This document shows, one piece after another, positions 8,138 through 16,804 of a stretch of DNA of 64,000 nucleotides. Every line of letters starts with the position of its first letter. Within the stretch, counting starts at the first letter, position 1. The stretch is from Lentzea terrae (lineage in GTDB: Bacteria; Actinomycetota; Actinomycetes; Mycobacteriales; Pseudonocardiaceae). The stretch covers positions 284,088-348,087 of the forward strand of contig NZ_QFWW01000024.1 in assembly GCF_003265345.1 (NCBI RefSeq). Direction: 5' to 3'. The translations under genes and the position numbers were made by a program. The notes beneath the pieces were generated by a model. That model was not told the DNA's origin. It saw nothing but the letters and a program-made list of their open reading frames with translations, and searched no databases.

Positions 8138-10618
8138 ATGGCACGCCGCAAGGGAACCACGACCAAGGTCGACCCCGCCGCGTTCGACCGGGCCGGCGCC
8201 CAGGTGCTCGACAACTCGCTGAAGACGGAGATCGAGGACTCGTACCTGGAGTACGCGTACTCGGTCATCCACTCGCGGGCTCTGCCGGACGCGCGGGACG
8301 GCCTCAAGCCGGTGCACCGCCGCATCCTGTTCTCGATGCACGAGCAGGGTTATCGGCCCACGCACGCCTACGTGAAGTCCGCCCGTGTCACGGGGGACTG
8401 CATGGGCAAGTACCACCCGCACGGCGATACGGCGATCTACGACGCGTTGGTCCGCCTCGCGCAGGACTTCAGCCTCAACGAGCCGCTGATCGACGGCCAC
8501 GGCAACTTCGGTTCCCCGGACGACGGGCCGGCCGCGGCGCGGTACACCGAGTGCCGCATGTCCCCGGTCGCCATGCAGCTCGTCGGCGAGCTCAACGAGG
8601 AGACGGTCGACTTCCGGCCGAACTACGACGGTTCGCTGGAAGAGCCGTCCGTGCTGCCAGCCGCATTCCCGAACCTGCTGGTCAACGGCACGTCCGGCAT
8701 CGCGGTCGGCATGGCCACGAACATGATCCCGCACAACCTCCGCGAGGTGGTCGGGGCGGCGCGGTGGCTGATCTCGCACCCGGACGCGAGTCTCGACAAG
8801 CTCATGGAGTTCGTGCCGGGGCCCGACCTGCCGACCGGTGGCATCCTGCTGGGCCTCGACGAGGTGCGGAAGGCGTACGAGACCGGGCGCGGTGTGGTCC
8901 GGATGCGCGCGAAGGTCGAGATCGGGCTCCTGGAAGGCTCCCGCGGCCGGCAGGCGATCACGGTCACGCAGCTGCCGTACGGCGTGGGTGCGGAGCGGAT
9001 CGTCGAGAAGATCACCGATGAGGTGAACAAGTCCAAGCGGCTCACCGGTATCGCGGACGTCAAGGACCTCACCGACCGCGAGAACGGCATCCGGCTCGTC
9101 ATCGAGTGCAAGGTGGGGGTGAACCCGCAGGCGCTGCTGGCCGACCTGTACCGGTTGACGCCGATGGAGCAGTCGTTCGGCATCAACAACCTGGTGCTGG
9201 TCGACGGGCAGCCGCAGACGCTCGGGCTCAAGGAGTTGCTGGAGGTCTTCCTCAAGCACCGCTACGACGTCGTCACGCGGCGCACGAAGTTCCGTCGCCG
9301 CAAGCGCGAGGAGCGGCTGCACCTCGTCGAGGGTCTCCTCGTGGCCCTGCTCGACATCGACAAGGTCATCAAGCTGATCCGGGGGAGCGAGAACGCCGCT
9401 GCCGCCAAGGACGGCCTGATGAAGCAGTTCAAGCTGTCGGAGATCCAGGCCTCCTACATCCTCGACACGCCGCTGCGCCGCCTCACCAAGTACGACAAGC
9501 TCGAGCTCGAGAACGAGCAGGACAAGCTCACCAAGGAGATCGCGGAGCTGACCGCGATCCTCGAGGACGAGAACGTGCTGAAGAAGCTCGTCTCACAGGA
9601 GCTCGCGAACGTTGCCAAGGAGCTCGGCGGCGACCGTCGGACGAGCCTCATCGACGGTGACCTCAAGGAGGTGCTGGCGGCGTCGAAGCCCGCCGGGCCG
9701 CTGGAGGTCGCCGACGACCCGTGTCAGGTCATCCTCAGCGCCACCGGGCTCGTCGCGCGCACCGCGGCCGAGTCGGAGGAGGTGTCCGAGGGCAAGCGCC
9801 GGGCCGGTCGCGTGAAGCACGACGCCGTGTCGGCTCTGGTGCACTCGACGGCGCGTGGGCAGGTCATCCTGATCACGAACCTCGGCCGCGCGTTCAAGAC
9901 CGACGTGCTGCCGTTGCCGGTGTTGCCCGAGCAGAACGGCACGGTGTCGCTGAGCGGCGGCATGGCGGCGAGTGAGCTGGTGCCGCTCGACAAGGGCGAG
10001 AAGGTGATCGGCATCGTGCCGCTCGATCCCGGTGAGTCGCCGGGCATCGCGCTCGGCACGAAGCTCGGCACGGTGAAAATCTGCCAGCCGGAGTGGCCGG
10101 TGCGGTCGGACGAGTTCGAGGTCATCACGCTCAAGGACGGCGACGAGGTCGTCGGCGCCACCTGGCTCACGGACGGCACCGAGACGCTCGCGTTCGTCAG
10201 TTCGGATTCGTCGTTGCTGCGTTACGACGCGAAGCTGGTGCGGCCGCAGGGCCTCAAGGGTGGCGGCATGGCGGGCATCAACCTGAGCGGCGACGCGCAC
10301 GTGGTGTTCTTCGGGGCGATCCGCACGGACGACGACGAGCACGGCGAGCCGATGGTCGTCACGTCGTCCGGGCAGAGCGTCAAGGTCACGCCGTTCAGCG
10401 AGTACCCGGCGAAGGGCCGGGCCACGGGTGGCGTGCGGTCGCAGCGGTTCCTCAAGGGCGAGTCGCACCTGGTGCTGGCGTGGATCGGCAGCAGGCCGGC
10501 CGGTGCGGACCTGAAGGGGTCGCCGGTCGAGCTGCCCGACGTGGACGTCCGGCGGGACGGCTCCGGTCACGCGCATCCCGGGCCGGACGTCGTCGGGCAC
10601 CTGATCGAACGGGACTGA
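8138..10618 (+). CDS. type II DNA topoisomerase subunit A (GyrA/ParC-like)
   Basis: A protein of 826 residues, ATG start with GGAG about ten bases upstream. The winged-helix core contains the quinolone-pocket region HPHGDTAIYDALVRLAQDF (residues 94-111) and the DNA-cleaving tyrosine 136 in AAARYTECRM. The tower, the coiled coil (KLELENEQDKLTKEIAELTAIL, about 445-470) and the C-gate follow. From about residue 510 to 815 there is a six-bladed beta-pinwheel of the GyrA type with repeats such as GRAFKTDVLPLPV, KLGTVKICQPEW, SSLLRYDAKLVRPQGLKGGGMAGI and GQSVKVTPFSEYP. I see no clear GyrA-box (QRRGGKG-like); RATGGVRSQRFLKGE occupies the last blade. It makes the double-strand break and forms the A2B2 enzyme with the product of the gene before it. 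Confidence 0.9.
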   Translation: MARRKGTTTKVDPAAFDRAGAQVLDNSLKTEIEDSYLEYAYSVIHSRALPDARDGLKPVHRRILFSMHEQGYRPTHAYVKSARVTGDCMGKYHPHGDTAIYDALVRLAQDFSLNEPLIDGHGNFGSPDDGPAAARYTECRMSPVAMQLVGELNEETVDFRPNYDGSLEEPSVLPAAFPNLLVNGTSGIAVGMATNMIPHNLREVVGAARWLISHPDASLDKLMEFVPGPDLPTGGILLGLDEVRKAYETGRGVVRMRAKVEIGLLEGSRGRQAITVTQLPYGVGAERIVEKITDEVNKSKRLTGIADVKDLTDRENGIRLVIECKVGVNPQALLADLYRLTPMEQSFGINNLVLVDGQPQTLGLKELLEVFLKHRYDVVTRRTKFRRRKREERLHLVEGLLVALLDIDKVIKLIRGSENAAAAKDGLMKQFKLSEIQASYILDTPLRRLTKYDKLELENEQDKLTKEIAELTAILEDENVLKKLVSQELANVAKELGGDRRTSLIDGDLKEVLAASKPAGPLEVADDPCQVILSATGLVARTAAESEEVSEGKRRAGRVKHDAVSALVHSTARGQVILITNLGRAFKTDVLPLPVLPEQNGTVSLSGGMAASELVPLDKGEKVIGIVPLDPGESPGIALGTKLGTVKICQPEWPVRSDEFEVITLKDGDEVVGATWLTDGTETLAFVSSDSSLLRYDAKLVRPQGLKGGGMAGINLSGDAHVVFFGAIRTDDDEHGEPMVVTSSGQSVKVTPFSEYPAKGRATGGVRSQRFLKGESHLVLAWIGSRPAGADLKGSPVELPDVDVRRDGSGHAHPGPDVVGHLIERD

Positions 10619-10635
10619 GCCCTCCGTTCAGGAGG

Positions 10636-11424
10636 TCAGCGCGGGCCGAGTCGTCGTGACTCGGCCCGCTGCAGCACGCGTTCGAGCAGCTCAGCTTCCT
10701 CGCGGCGTTCCTCGTCGGGCGACGTGAGGGCGAGCAGGAAGACCAGGAGCACGCTGAACCCGGCGCCGCCGATGATCAACGACATGATCAGCTCCTCGGA
10801 GTTGTCGGCGATCAGCGAGGCGCTCTCGTTCAGCGTGACGCTCATGGCGTGCATGCCGGTGTAGTGCATGCCGGTGACGGCGAGTCCCATCACCAGCGAG
10901 GCGCCGAGGACGGCGAGCGGGCCGCTGACCTCCCTGGTGAACCACAGCGCGGCGATCGAGGCGACGACGGCGATCGCGATGGAGACCAGCACGGTGGTGG
11001 TGTCGTAGCCGACCTCGGCGTTGATCACGATCGCCGACATGCCGGTGTAGTGCATCGCGGCGACGCCGAGGCCGGTGACCAGGCCGCCTGCCGCGAGTGG
11101 CCAGAAGCGTTCGTCGCCGTCGCGGCGCAGGGCCAGGATCAGTCCGATGGCGACGACCACGATGGCGACCAGCATGCTCAGCAACGTGATCGGGATGTCG
11201 TAGCCGACCTGGGCTCCCATCCAGGTGCCGAGCATCGCGGTGAAGTGCATTCCCCAGATGCCCAGCCCGCCGATCGACACCGCGGCGACCGTCAGCCAGC
11301 CGTTGCGCGGTGCCCCGACCGCGTTTCGCGCGCGTTCGCTGGACAGCAGCCCGAGAGCTGAGCCGAGGCACGCTACGAGGTACGCGACAATTGGTGTGAC
11401 ACTCCCCATGTCCATATGAGACAT
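10636..11424 (-). CDS. MHYT-domain integral membrane sensor protein
   Basis: About 262 residues, with seven predicted membrane helices and a charged C-terminal tail of about 35 residues. The MHYT motifs are GMHFTAM, AMHYTGM and GMHYTGMHAM, placed near the outer ends of helices as in the MHYT sensor domain, which is proposed to bind copper and sense oxygen or NO. No GGDEF, EAL or kinase domain is attached, so this is a stand-alone sensor whose output is unknown. The start is uncertain: TTG 11442, ATG 11424, ATG 11415 and ATG 11409 are in frame and none has a clear ribosome site; I use 11424. A strong hairpin (11488-11528) separates it from the DivIVA-like gene on the same strand. Confidence 0.8.
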   Translation of the reverse strand: MSHMDMGSVTPIVAYLVACLGSALGLLSSERARNAVGAPRNGWLTVAAVSIGGLGIWGMHFTAMLGTWMGAQVGYDIPITLLSMLVAIVVVAIGLILALRRDGDERFWPLAAGGLVTGLGVAAMHYTGMSAIVINAEVGYDTTTVLVSIAIAVVASIAALWFTREVSGPLAVLGASLVMGLAVTGMHYTGMHAMSVTLNESASLIADNSEELIMSLIIGGAGFSVLLVFLLALTSPDEERREEAELLERVLQRAESRRLGPR

Positions 11425-11487
11425 GGAAACATTCCGAATCAATGGAGTGCAAGACCCATTGTGGACGAATAAGAATAACGAATAGGT

Positions 11488-11528
11488 GAAGCCGGGCGGA
11501 GATTCTTCGGGTATCTCCGCCCGGCTTC
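11488..11528 (-). terminator. strong hairpin terminator after the DivIVA-like gene
   Basis: A perfect 16-base stem, GAAGCCGGGCGGAGAT at 11488-11503 paired with 11513-11528, closes a nine-base loop. It lies downstream of the leftward gene ending at 11627. On that strand it is followed by an AT-rich stretch (ACCTATTCGTTATTC), which fits an intrinsic terminator without a long T-run, as is common in actinobacteria. Confidence 0.75.
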
Positions 11529-11626
11529 GTTAATTGAATTCAAACGATCTTTCTGGCGAATGCCAAACACCCTCTGCCTGCGACAATGGGCAGGACAAAA
11601 GTAAATTCTGTGATCGTCCGCGTCGA

Positions 11627-12178
11627 TCAGTCGATTCGTGCGCCGTGCACCTTGGCTTCGGCGATGATGCGCTCGGCCTCGTCGATGGCCACATTTCGCA
11701 GTTCGGCCAGGGCGCGCATTGCTTCTGCGCGGCGGGCCGACATGGCGAGCCGGAAGTCCTCGCGAATTTCCTCGCGCTTGGCCGCGGCCTCCTCGTCGAG
11801 TCGGCGGGCGCGTTGCTCCGCCTCACCGACGATCATCAACGCCTTCAGCTGGGCGTCCCTGATCACTTCCCGGCGTTCTTCCTCGGCCAGCGCGACCATG
11901 CGGGCGAGCCGTTCGGGCAGGCCCTTCGGGTCGATCGGGGTGAGGCAGATGCGGTGCAGGCCGTCCTGCAGCCCCGCGTTCTCCTCCTGGACGGACATCA
12001 ACCTGCTGGCCAGCGCGTCTGCCCTGGCTTCCGACGCGTCTCGGTCCGCGGTGACCAGACGCAGCTCGGCCTCCAGCTCGGAGACGTAGTCGTCCACCTC
12101 GTCGCGGTCGTAGCCGCGCCACCGCAGTCCGAACCACGTGCGCAGCGGTACGAGCTCTGTCCTGCTCTCGACACTCAC
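11627..12178 (-). CDS. DivIVA-domain coiled-coil protein
   Basis: A protein of 183 residues. GTG at 12178 has AGAGGAGA six bases upstream and begins VSVESRTELVPLRTWFGLRW; the frame is open further up, but that part has no support. Residues 10-40 contain RTWFGLRWRGYDRDEVDDYVSELEAEL, the DivIVA N-terminal membrane-binding motif, where an F-x-x-x-x-x-G-Y-D-x-x-E-V-D-x-Y pattern is typical. The rest is almost wholly alpha-helical coiled coil rich in Ala, Glu and Arg, broken by a short stretch with LTPIDPKGLPERLARM. Such proteins sit at curved membrane, poles or septa and recruit partners for polar growth. This one is shorter than Wag31 and is likely an accessory DivIVA-like protein. Confidence 0.75.
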   Translation of the reverse strand: MSVESRTELVPLRTWFGLRWRGYDRDEVDDYVSELEAELRLVTADRDASEARADALASRLMSVQEENAGLQDGLHRICLTPIDPKGLPERLARMVALAEEERREVIRDAQLKALMIVGEAEQRARRLDEEAAAKREEIREDFRLAMSARRAEAMRALAELRNVAIDEAERIIAEAKVHGARID

Positions 12179-12274
12179 TTGCCGTCTCCTCTGCCTCCCG
12201 CGAGTCAGTCTTGACAGGGTGTACGTACGCGGTGCGGCATCGGTTCTAACGGGTTCACCAGGCACAATGTGTGC

Positions 12275-12640
12275 GTGAACAACAAACTGTGCCCCTGTGG
12301 CACCGGTCAGTCCTATGTGGACTGTTGCGGTGCGCTGCACTCAGGTGCCCGCACCGCGGCCACCGCCGAGCAGCTGATGCGTTCGCGTTACAGCGCTTTC
12401 GCCGTGTCCGATGAGGACTACCTGCTGCGCACGTGGGCCGCCGCACACCGGCCCGCGAGCGCCGGGATCGACGCGACGGACCGCTGGTTGAAGCTCGAAG
12501 TTCTGGCAACTGAGAACGGCGGGTTGCTGCAGAACGAGGGCGTCGTGGAGTTCCGCGCGCACTACGTCGGGGGCGTCGTGCACGAGCGGAGCCGGTTCGT
12601 CCGGGAGAACGGCCAGTGGGTCTACGCGGAGGCCCTGTGA
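12275..12640 (+). CDS. YchJ-like SEC-C motif protein (UPF0225)
   Basis: A protein of 121 residues. The metal-binding start KLCPCGTGQSYVDCCG (two CxC/CC pairs) and the following ATAEQLMRSRYSAFAVSDEDYLLRTW are diagnostic of the YchJ/UPF0225 family. The C-terminal half has an NTF2-like pattern ending with VRENGQWVYAEAL. GTG 12275 gives the usual short lead before LCPCG; GTG 12269 would add two residues. There is no ribosome site, but CACAAT at 12263-12268 lies six bases before this GTG, so the message may be leaderless. The stop overlaps the next gene's ATG by one base (TGATG). Biochemical function is unknown; zinc binding is inferred from the cysteines. Confidence 0.85.
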   Translation: MNNKLCPCGTGQSYVDCCGALHSGARTAATAEQLMRSRYSAFAVSDEDYLLRTWAAAHRPASAGIDATDRWLKLEVLATENGGLLQNEGVVEFRAHYVGGVVHERSRFVRENGQWVYAEAL

Positions 12641-13317
12641 TGAGCACGGTGAAGATCGCGAGCCGCTTCAACGGGCCGCCCGGGATGGGCAACGGCGGCT
12701 ACTCGGCCGGCCTGCTCGCCGCCCACGTCGGCGCGCCGGTGGTGAGTGTCCGTTTGCGCAAGCCCGTGCCGCTCGACCGCGAGTTGGAGGTCCGCGGCGG
12801 TGACCTGCTCGACGGCGACACGGTGATCGCCTCCGCCGAGCCCGCGACGCTGGACCTCGACGTTCCCGCTGCTCCGAGCATCGACGAGGCGCGGAAGGCC
12901 GCCGCGAAGGTGCCGTGGCGGGACAAGCACCCGTTCCCGACGTGCTTCGGGTGCGGTCCCGGTCGCGAGGACGGCATCGCCGCGCTGCTCGGCCCGCTGG
13001 ACGACCGCCCGGAGTGGGCCGGGGTGTGGCGGCCGACCGACCTGCTGCCGAACGACGGCGAGCACGTGCTGCCGGAGATCGTCTGGGCGGCGCTGGACTG
13101 CCCGTCGGCACAGCCCGTGGCTCCGGACGGCGGTCCGGCGTTCGTGCTCGGCACTTTTGTCGCCCAGGTGGAGCAGCCGGTGGAACTGGGCGTGGACCAC
13201 GTGCTCCTCGCGTGGGAACTTGGCCGGGACGGACGCAAGGCCTACTCGGCATCAGCGATCATCGGCCCGCACGGTGTGTGCGGACGAGCGCGTGCCGTGT
13301 GGGTCTCGATCGGATGA
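12640..13317 (+). CDS. hotdog-like (thioesterase-type) conserved protein
   Basis: A protein of 225 residues, ATG at 12640 overlapping the preceding stop by one base, with GGAG at a good distance inside the upstream gene. It opens STVKIASRFNGPPGMGNGGYSAGLLA, followed by strands with VRLRKPVPLDRELEV, and in the middle HPFPTCFGCGPGREDGI and LPEIVWAALDCPSAQP. This pattern belongs to a family of actinobacterial proteins with a duplicated hotdog-like fold, usually annotated only as hypothetical or thioesterase-like. The FxCGP motif is the conserved centre. I cannot assign a substrate. Overlap with the YchJ-like gene suggests joint translation but not a shared pathway. Confidence 0.6.
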   Translation: MSTVKIASRFNGPPGMGNGGYSAGLLAAHVGAPVVSVRLRKPVPLDRELEVRGGDLLDGDTVIASAEPATLDLDVPAAPSIDEARKAAAKVPWRDKHPFPTCFGCGPGREDGIAALLGPLDDRPEWAGVWRPTDLLPNDGEHVLPEIVWAALDCPSAQPVAPDGGPAFVLGTFVAQVEQPVELGVDHVLLAWELGRDGRKAYSASAIIGPHGVCGRARAVWVSIG

Positions 13318-13417
13318 AACCAAATAACCCGACTGGGTGACGCGAGTGCGCAGCGCCTTGATAGCGTGCACGACCGTTGCCCGATTAAGCCGAAAGGGCG
13401 AGTGAACGGGATGGCAC

Positions 13418-13427
13418 GGAGGTGATC
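13418..13427 (+). promoter_or_regulatory. full-length Shine-Dalgarno sequence deciding the start at 13437
   Basis: GGAGGTGATC matches the anti-Shine-Dalgarno end of 16S rRNA over ten bases. It sits nine bases before ATG 13437, which rules out the in-frame GTG at 13422 because that GTG lies inside the site. Confidence 0.75.
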
Positions 13428-13436
13428 AGGCGCTTG

Positions 13437-15890
13437 ATGGGCCGACGTGCCGCCGCCCATGGCGACCAGCAAACACAGACCCAGAGTTCGAGCCCTGCGA
13501 CGAACACGGATCTGTACCCCGTCGAGCAGCCACCGGCAGCAGTGACGCCGCCGGAGCCCTTGCCGCAACGAACGCCGTTCGCGGCGAACTTCGTCGGCGC
13601 GACGCTCGTTGTTTCCGCACCTGAAGGGCCGAGCCAGGCCGCGTCCGGCCTCGCGCGCACCCTTCCGGTCGACCGAGGCCGGACCGTGGTCGTGGTGGAC
13701 TTCCCCGGTGGCGACCAGAGCACTTTCTGGCCGCACGTGGTGACCGCCCTCAGCGGTCGTGGTCCGATCCGGCTCGCGGTCTCGCACGCGGGCACCATGC
13801 GTCCCACCGCGCCCGCGCAGTGGCTCGCCGAGCAGCTCCAGGCCGAGGTCGTGGCGCCGGACGGCGTGCTGACCACCGTGCCCGGTGCGGCGTTCGTGGT
13901 GGGCACCCAGGGCTACGGCAGCTGGGTGCGCTTCCAGCCGAACGCGTCGCCGATGCCGTTCGGCCGCCGCTTCCCGGTGCCGCAGTGGGAGGCGATGGAC
14001 CCGAACTCGCCGTGGCCGACGGGCGAGATCGGCATCTCCGAGCCCATCCCGGCCGGTCTGTGGCTGCGCGCTCAGCAGCCGCCGTTCGACCCGGCCGCCC
14101 AGGACTCGCGCCCGATCGTGGCGCTGCCGTGCCGCGAGAACGTGCTGACCGTCGTGGTCGGCGGGCCCGGCCAGTCGGCGATCCCGACCGACGAGGTCGT
14201 CCGGTTGCTGACCGCGCTGCCCCAGGCGGCCCGGTCGCGCGTGCGGCTCGTGCCGTACGGCATCGACGCCGCGCTCGGGCAGCTGGTCGCGGACCAGCTG
14301 GGCGAGCCGATCGCGATGTTCACCGGTCTGCCGGTGGGCAACCTGCGCACCGGTGGGCCCGCGGTGATCGCGGTCGACCCGCGCGGGCAGCAGACGTGGC
14401 GGCCGTTCGTCACCGAGGTGCAGTGCTCGCCGCACGAGTCCGTGCCGGTCGTTTCCGGCTACCGGGCGCCCGTGCAGGGACTCGCTGAGGCCTCGCCCGG
14501 TGTGTTCGCTCTCGGCGACGGCGTTGTGCTCGAGGTCGTGCCCTCTGGACTGTGGGTGCGTGAGCACGACGAGCCGTACAACGCGTCTGAGGTGCGTTCT
14601 CAGCCCGTTGACCCGGAGTGGGCGCGTCTGACCGTGGGCACGCCGGGGCGGACTACGCCTGGTGCGGTCGCGGTGCACGGCGCTGCTCTCGTGGAGCGCC
14701 TTGAGCCTGAGGTGCGGAAGCTGCTGCGTGTCGTGTTCTGCGACGCCAACGTGTCTCCGCCGCCACCTCCGCCACCGCCGGCGCCTCCGGTTCCGCAGCA
14801 CGCCGCGCCTGCGCACGCCGCGTCCGACACCGGTTCTCAGCCGACGTTCGGCACGCAGACCACCGGCAGCCCCGCCGCGGTCGCCGCCGCGCTGGGTGCG
14901 GCCGCGCAGGCGCTGTCGAGCCGCGACTCGTCCGGCAACGGCACCGGCTTCTTCGCTGCGGTCACCCCGGCCGAGCCAGAGCCCGCCTACACCGCGATCC
15001 CGCCGTCCGAGACGGCCACCGTCACGGTGTCGGCGGACCTCGTGGCCGAGGCTGAAGAGGCGGCGTTCCCGTCGTCCGACCCGGACGCGGCCGCGGTCCG
15101 GTTCCGGGTGGACGGCCCGCTGCCGATGCAGCCGCTGGCGTCCTGGGAGCTGCCGGCCCAGAGCAACGGTGAGCGCGAGACGATCCTGCCGGACCACAGC
15201 AGCTCGGACCTGGAACGCGACGCCGTCCGCCGCGCTCTGGGCGAGCGTTACGGCGTGCACGCGGCGACGGTCTGCCGCCTGCTCGCGCAACGTCCGGACG
15301 CGGAGGAGGACCCGGCCGCGTTCGAGGCCATGGTGACCGACCTCACGGCGTTGCTGGCGTGCGTGTCGCAAGACGAGGAAATGGTCGTCGACACGCTCCG
15401 CATGGGCCGGCTCGGCCGCCTGCGCCCGTACGTCGCTTGCATCGTGTCGGGCCTGAACCGCCTGCCGCTGCACAGCGGTGTGGCGGCGGTGTGGGGCCAG
15501 AGCGGCCCGACCGGCCCGCGCCGCTACCGCAGCGGCGACGTGCTGGTGGAGCACGGCCTGCTCGACGCCATCGCCAACCCGACGCAGCGGGTCGAGGGCG
15601 CCACCGAGTACCTGCTGTGGTCGGTCACCGGCCGCCGGGTCGAGGTGGCCGACCGCGTCGCCGTGGCCACCGAGGAACGCGTGGTCTTCCCGCCCGGCAC
15701 GGCGTTCCGCGTGCTGGCGGTCGCCGAGGCCGAGGGTGATCACCCGCAGCAGGTGCTGCTGCAGGAGATGGCCGGTGCCGCGGCGGACCAGGAGATCGCC
15801 GGGCTGCGGCCGAGCGTGCTGTCGCAGCTGGAACGCGCGGCGGCGAACCTGCGGGTGCTGCCGACGGTTCAGGTGACGGTGGAAGCCTGA
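13437..15890 (+). CDS. large protein of unknown function with possible C-terminal ADP-ribosyltransferase-like domain
   Basis: A protein of 817 residues, starting MGRRAAAHGDQQ after a perfect ribosome site. There is no signal peptide or membrane segment. Residues 1-45 are low-complexity (Gln/Ser/Pro). About 45-420 is a globular part made of two similar halves: each has a VVVDFPGG/VVVGGPGQ-like strand and a turn, and the motifs PTGEIGISEPIPAGLWLR and SPGVFALGDGVVLEVVPSGLWVR look like an internal repeat. A polyproline run (eight prolines near residue 442) and an Ala/Ser/Thr-rich linker follow. About 600-680 is a helical domain. The last 130 residues contain RRYRSGDVLVE, EYLLWSVTGRRV and ATEERVVFPPGTAFRVLAV, which resemble the arginine, central-strand and EXE-then-FPPGT elements of ADP-ribosyltransferases. 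That match is by eye and moderate. The partner and the cellular role are unknown. Confidence 0.55.
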   Translation: MGRRAAAHGDQQTQTQSSSPATNTDLYPVEQPPAAVTPPEPLPQRTPFAANFVGATLVVSAPEGPSQAASGLARTLPVDRGRTVVVVDFPGGDQSTFWPHVVTALSGRGPIRLAVSHAGTMRPTAPAQWLAEQLQAEVVAPDGVLTTVPGAAFVVGTQGYGSWVRFQPNASPMPFGRRFPVPQWEAMDPNSPWPTGEIGISEPIPAGLWLRAQQPPFDPAAQDSRPIVALPCRENVLTVVVGGPGQSAIPTDEVVRLLTALPQAARSRVRLVPYGIDAALGQLVADQLGEPIAMFTGLPVGNLRTGGPAVIAVDPRGQQTWRPFVTEVQCSPHESVPVVSGYRAPVQGLAEASPGVFALGDGVVLEVVPSGLWVREHDEPYNASEVRSQPVDPEWARLTVGTPGRTTPGAVAVHGAALVERLEPEVRKLLRVVFCDANVSPPPPPPPPAPPVPQHAAPAHAASDTGSQPTFGTQTTGSPAAVAAALGAAAQALSSRDSSGNGTGFFAAVTPAEPEPAYTAIPPSETATVTVSADLVAEAEEAAFPSSDPDAAAVRFRVDGPLPMQPLASWELPAQSNGERETILPDHSSSDLERDAVRRALGERYGVHAATVCRLLAQRPDAEEDPAAFEAMVTDLTALLACVSQDEEMVVDTLRMGRLGRLRPYVACIVSGLNRLPLHSGVAAVWGQSGPTGPRRYRSGDVLVEHGLLDAIANPTQRVEGATEYLLWSVTGRRVEVADRVAVATEERVVFPPGTAFRVLAVAEAEGDHPQQVLLQEMAGAAADQEIAGLRPSVLSQLERAAANLRVLPTVQVTVEA

Positions 15891-15904
15891 CCGGGTATCT
15901 GGGC

Positions 15905-16804
15905 ATGCGGCACGTCGGACCGCGGTTCGGCGTGCCGGTCAGCCCTCACCTGGGCATCCGGTACGCCGAACCTCCGTCGGGTCCGCTGCGCTTCGAGCCA
16001 CCCGTGGATTGCGATGGCGAGCCAACCGGTGAGTTCGGCGATGTCCACACGTTGAACGTCTGGTCCACAGTGGACTCCGGCGGTCCGGTCCTGCTGTGGG
16101 TCCACGGCGGCGCCAACACCGTTGGCTCGTCGGCACAACCCGAGTACGCGGGTGACGTCCTGGCCGACCTCGGCGTGGTGTTCGTCAGCTGCAACTACCG
16201 GCTCGCGGTCGACGGATACGGTGCCCTGGAAGGGGTCCAGCACAACCGCGGCCTGCTCGACGTCGTGTCCGCGCTCCGCTGGATCCAGCGCAACATCGCT
16301 CGGTACGGCGGAGATCCGGGCAACGTCACGGTCGCCGGGCAGTCGTCCGGAGCGCAGACCGTCGCGTCGCTGATGGTGATGCCGGCCGCCAAAGGCCTGT
16401 TCCGCCGGGCGATCACGCACAGCCTGGCCGGACGGTTCTTCACACCCGCTGAAGCCGTTGAGGTGCAACGGAAAGCCGAGCCGGACGTGGTGCTGTACCA
16501 GCCGATCGTGGACGGCGACACGCTGCCGCGTTCACCGCTGGAAGGCCCCTACGACGTGGATCTGCTGGTGTGTCACACGGCAGACGAAGACGCCGAACTG
16601 TTCCAGCAACCGACCATGCGGCTCGCGGACGAGCACGGCCACGCGTTCCGGTCGATCTACGCGCGAACCCCGGCCCATCACGGCGCGGACGTCCCTGACA
16701 TGTTCCGCGGCGACATCGCCCGAGCGTGGGCCCGGTTCGCCCGCGACGGCGATCCCGGCTGGCCGCGCGCCGAGCTGAAGCGCTGGGTCAGTTCTCCGTC
16801 GTGA
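15905..16804 (+). CDS. short type B carboxylesterase
   Basis: A protein of 299 residues with clear carboxylesterase type B motifs: LGIRYAEPPSGPLRFEPP near the N-terminus, LNVWST, LLWVHGGANTVGSS for the oxyanion hole, ALRWIQRNIARYGGDPGNVTVAGQSSGA with the nucleophile serine in GQSSG, and near the end TPAHHGADVPDMF in place of the usual GACHGSELPFVF catalytic-histidine region. Bacterial members are normally about 500 residues; the lid and much of the C-terminal half are missing while the catalytic landmarks remain. It may be a compact functional variant or a decaying copy. ATG 15905 follows the preceding stop by 15 bases with no clear ribosome site. The 3' end overlaps the convergent SGNH hydrolase gene by 17 bases. 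Confidence 0.75.
   Translation: MRHVGPRFGVPVSPHLGIRYAEPPSGPLRFEPPVDCDGEPTGEFGDVHTLNVWSTVDSGGPVLLWVHGGANTVGSSAQPEYAGDVLADLGVVFVSCNYRLAVDGYGALEGVQHNRGLLDVVSALRWIQRNIARYGGDPGNVTVAGQSSGAQTVASLMVMPAAKGLFRRAITHSLAGRFFTPAEAVEVQRKAEPDVVLYQPIVDGDTLPRSPLEGPYDVDLLVCHTADEDAELFQQPTMRLADEHGHAFRSIYARTPAHHGADVPDMFRGDIARAWARFARDGDPGWPRAELKRWVSSPS

Noticed and set aside
13242..15743. Long antisense open frame opposite the 817-residue protein
   Set aside because: Composition is that of a shadow (Arg/His/Gly/Val-rich), with no motif or ribosome site; the forward gene has a perfect ribosome site and a proper start.
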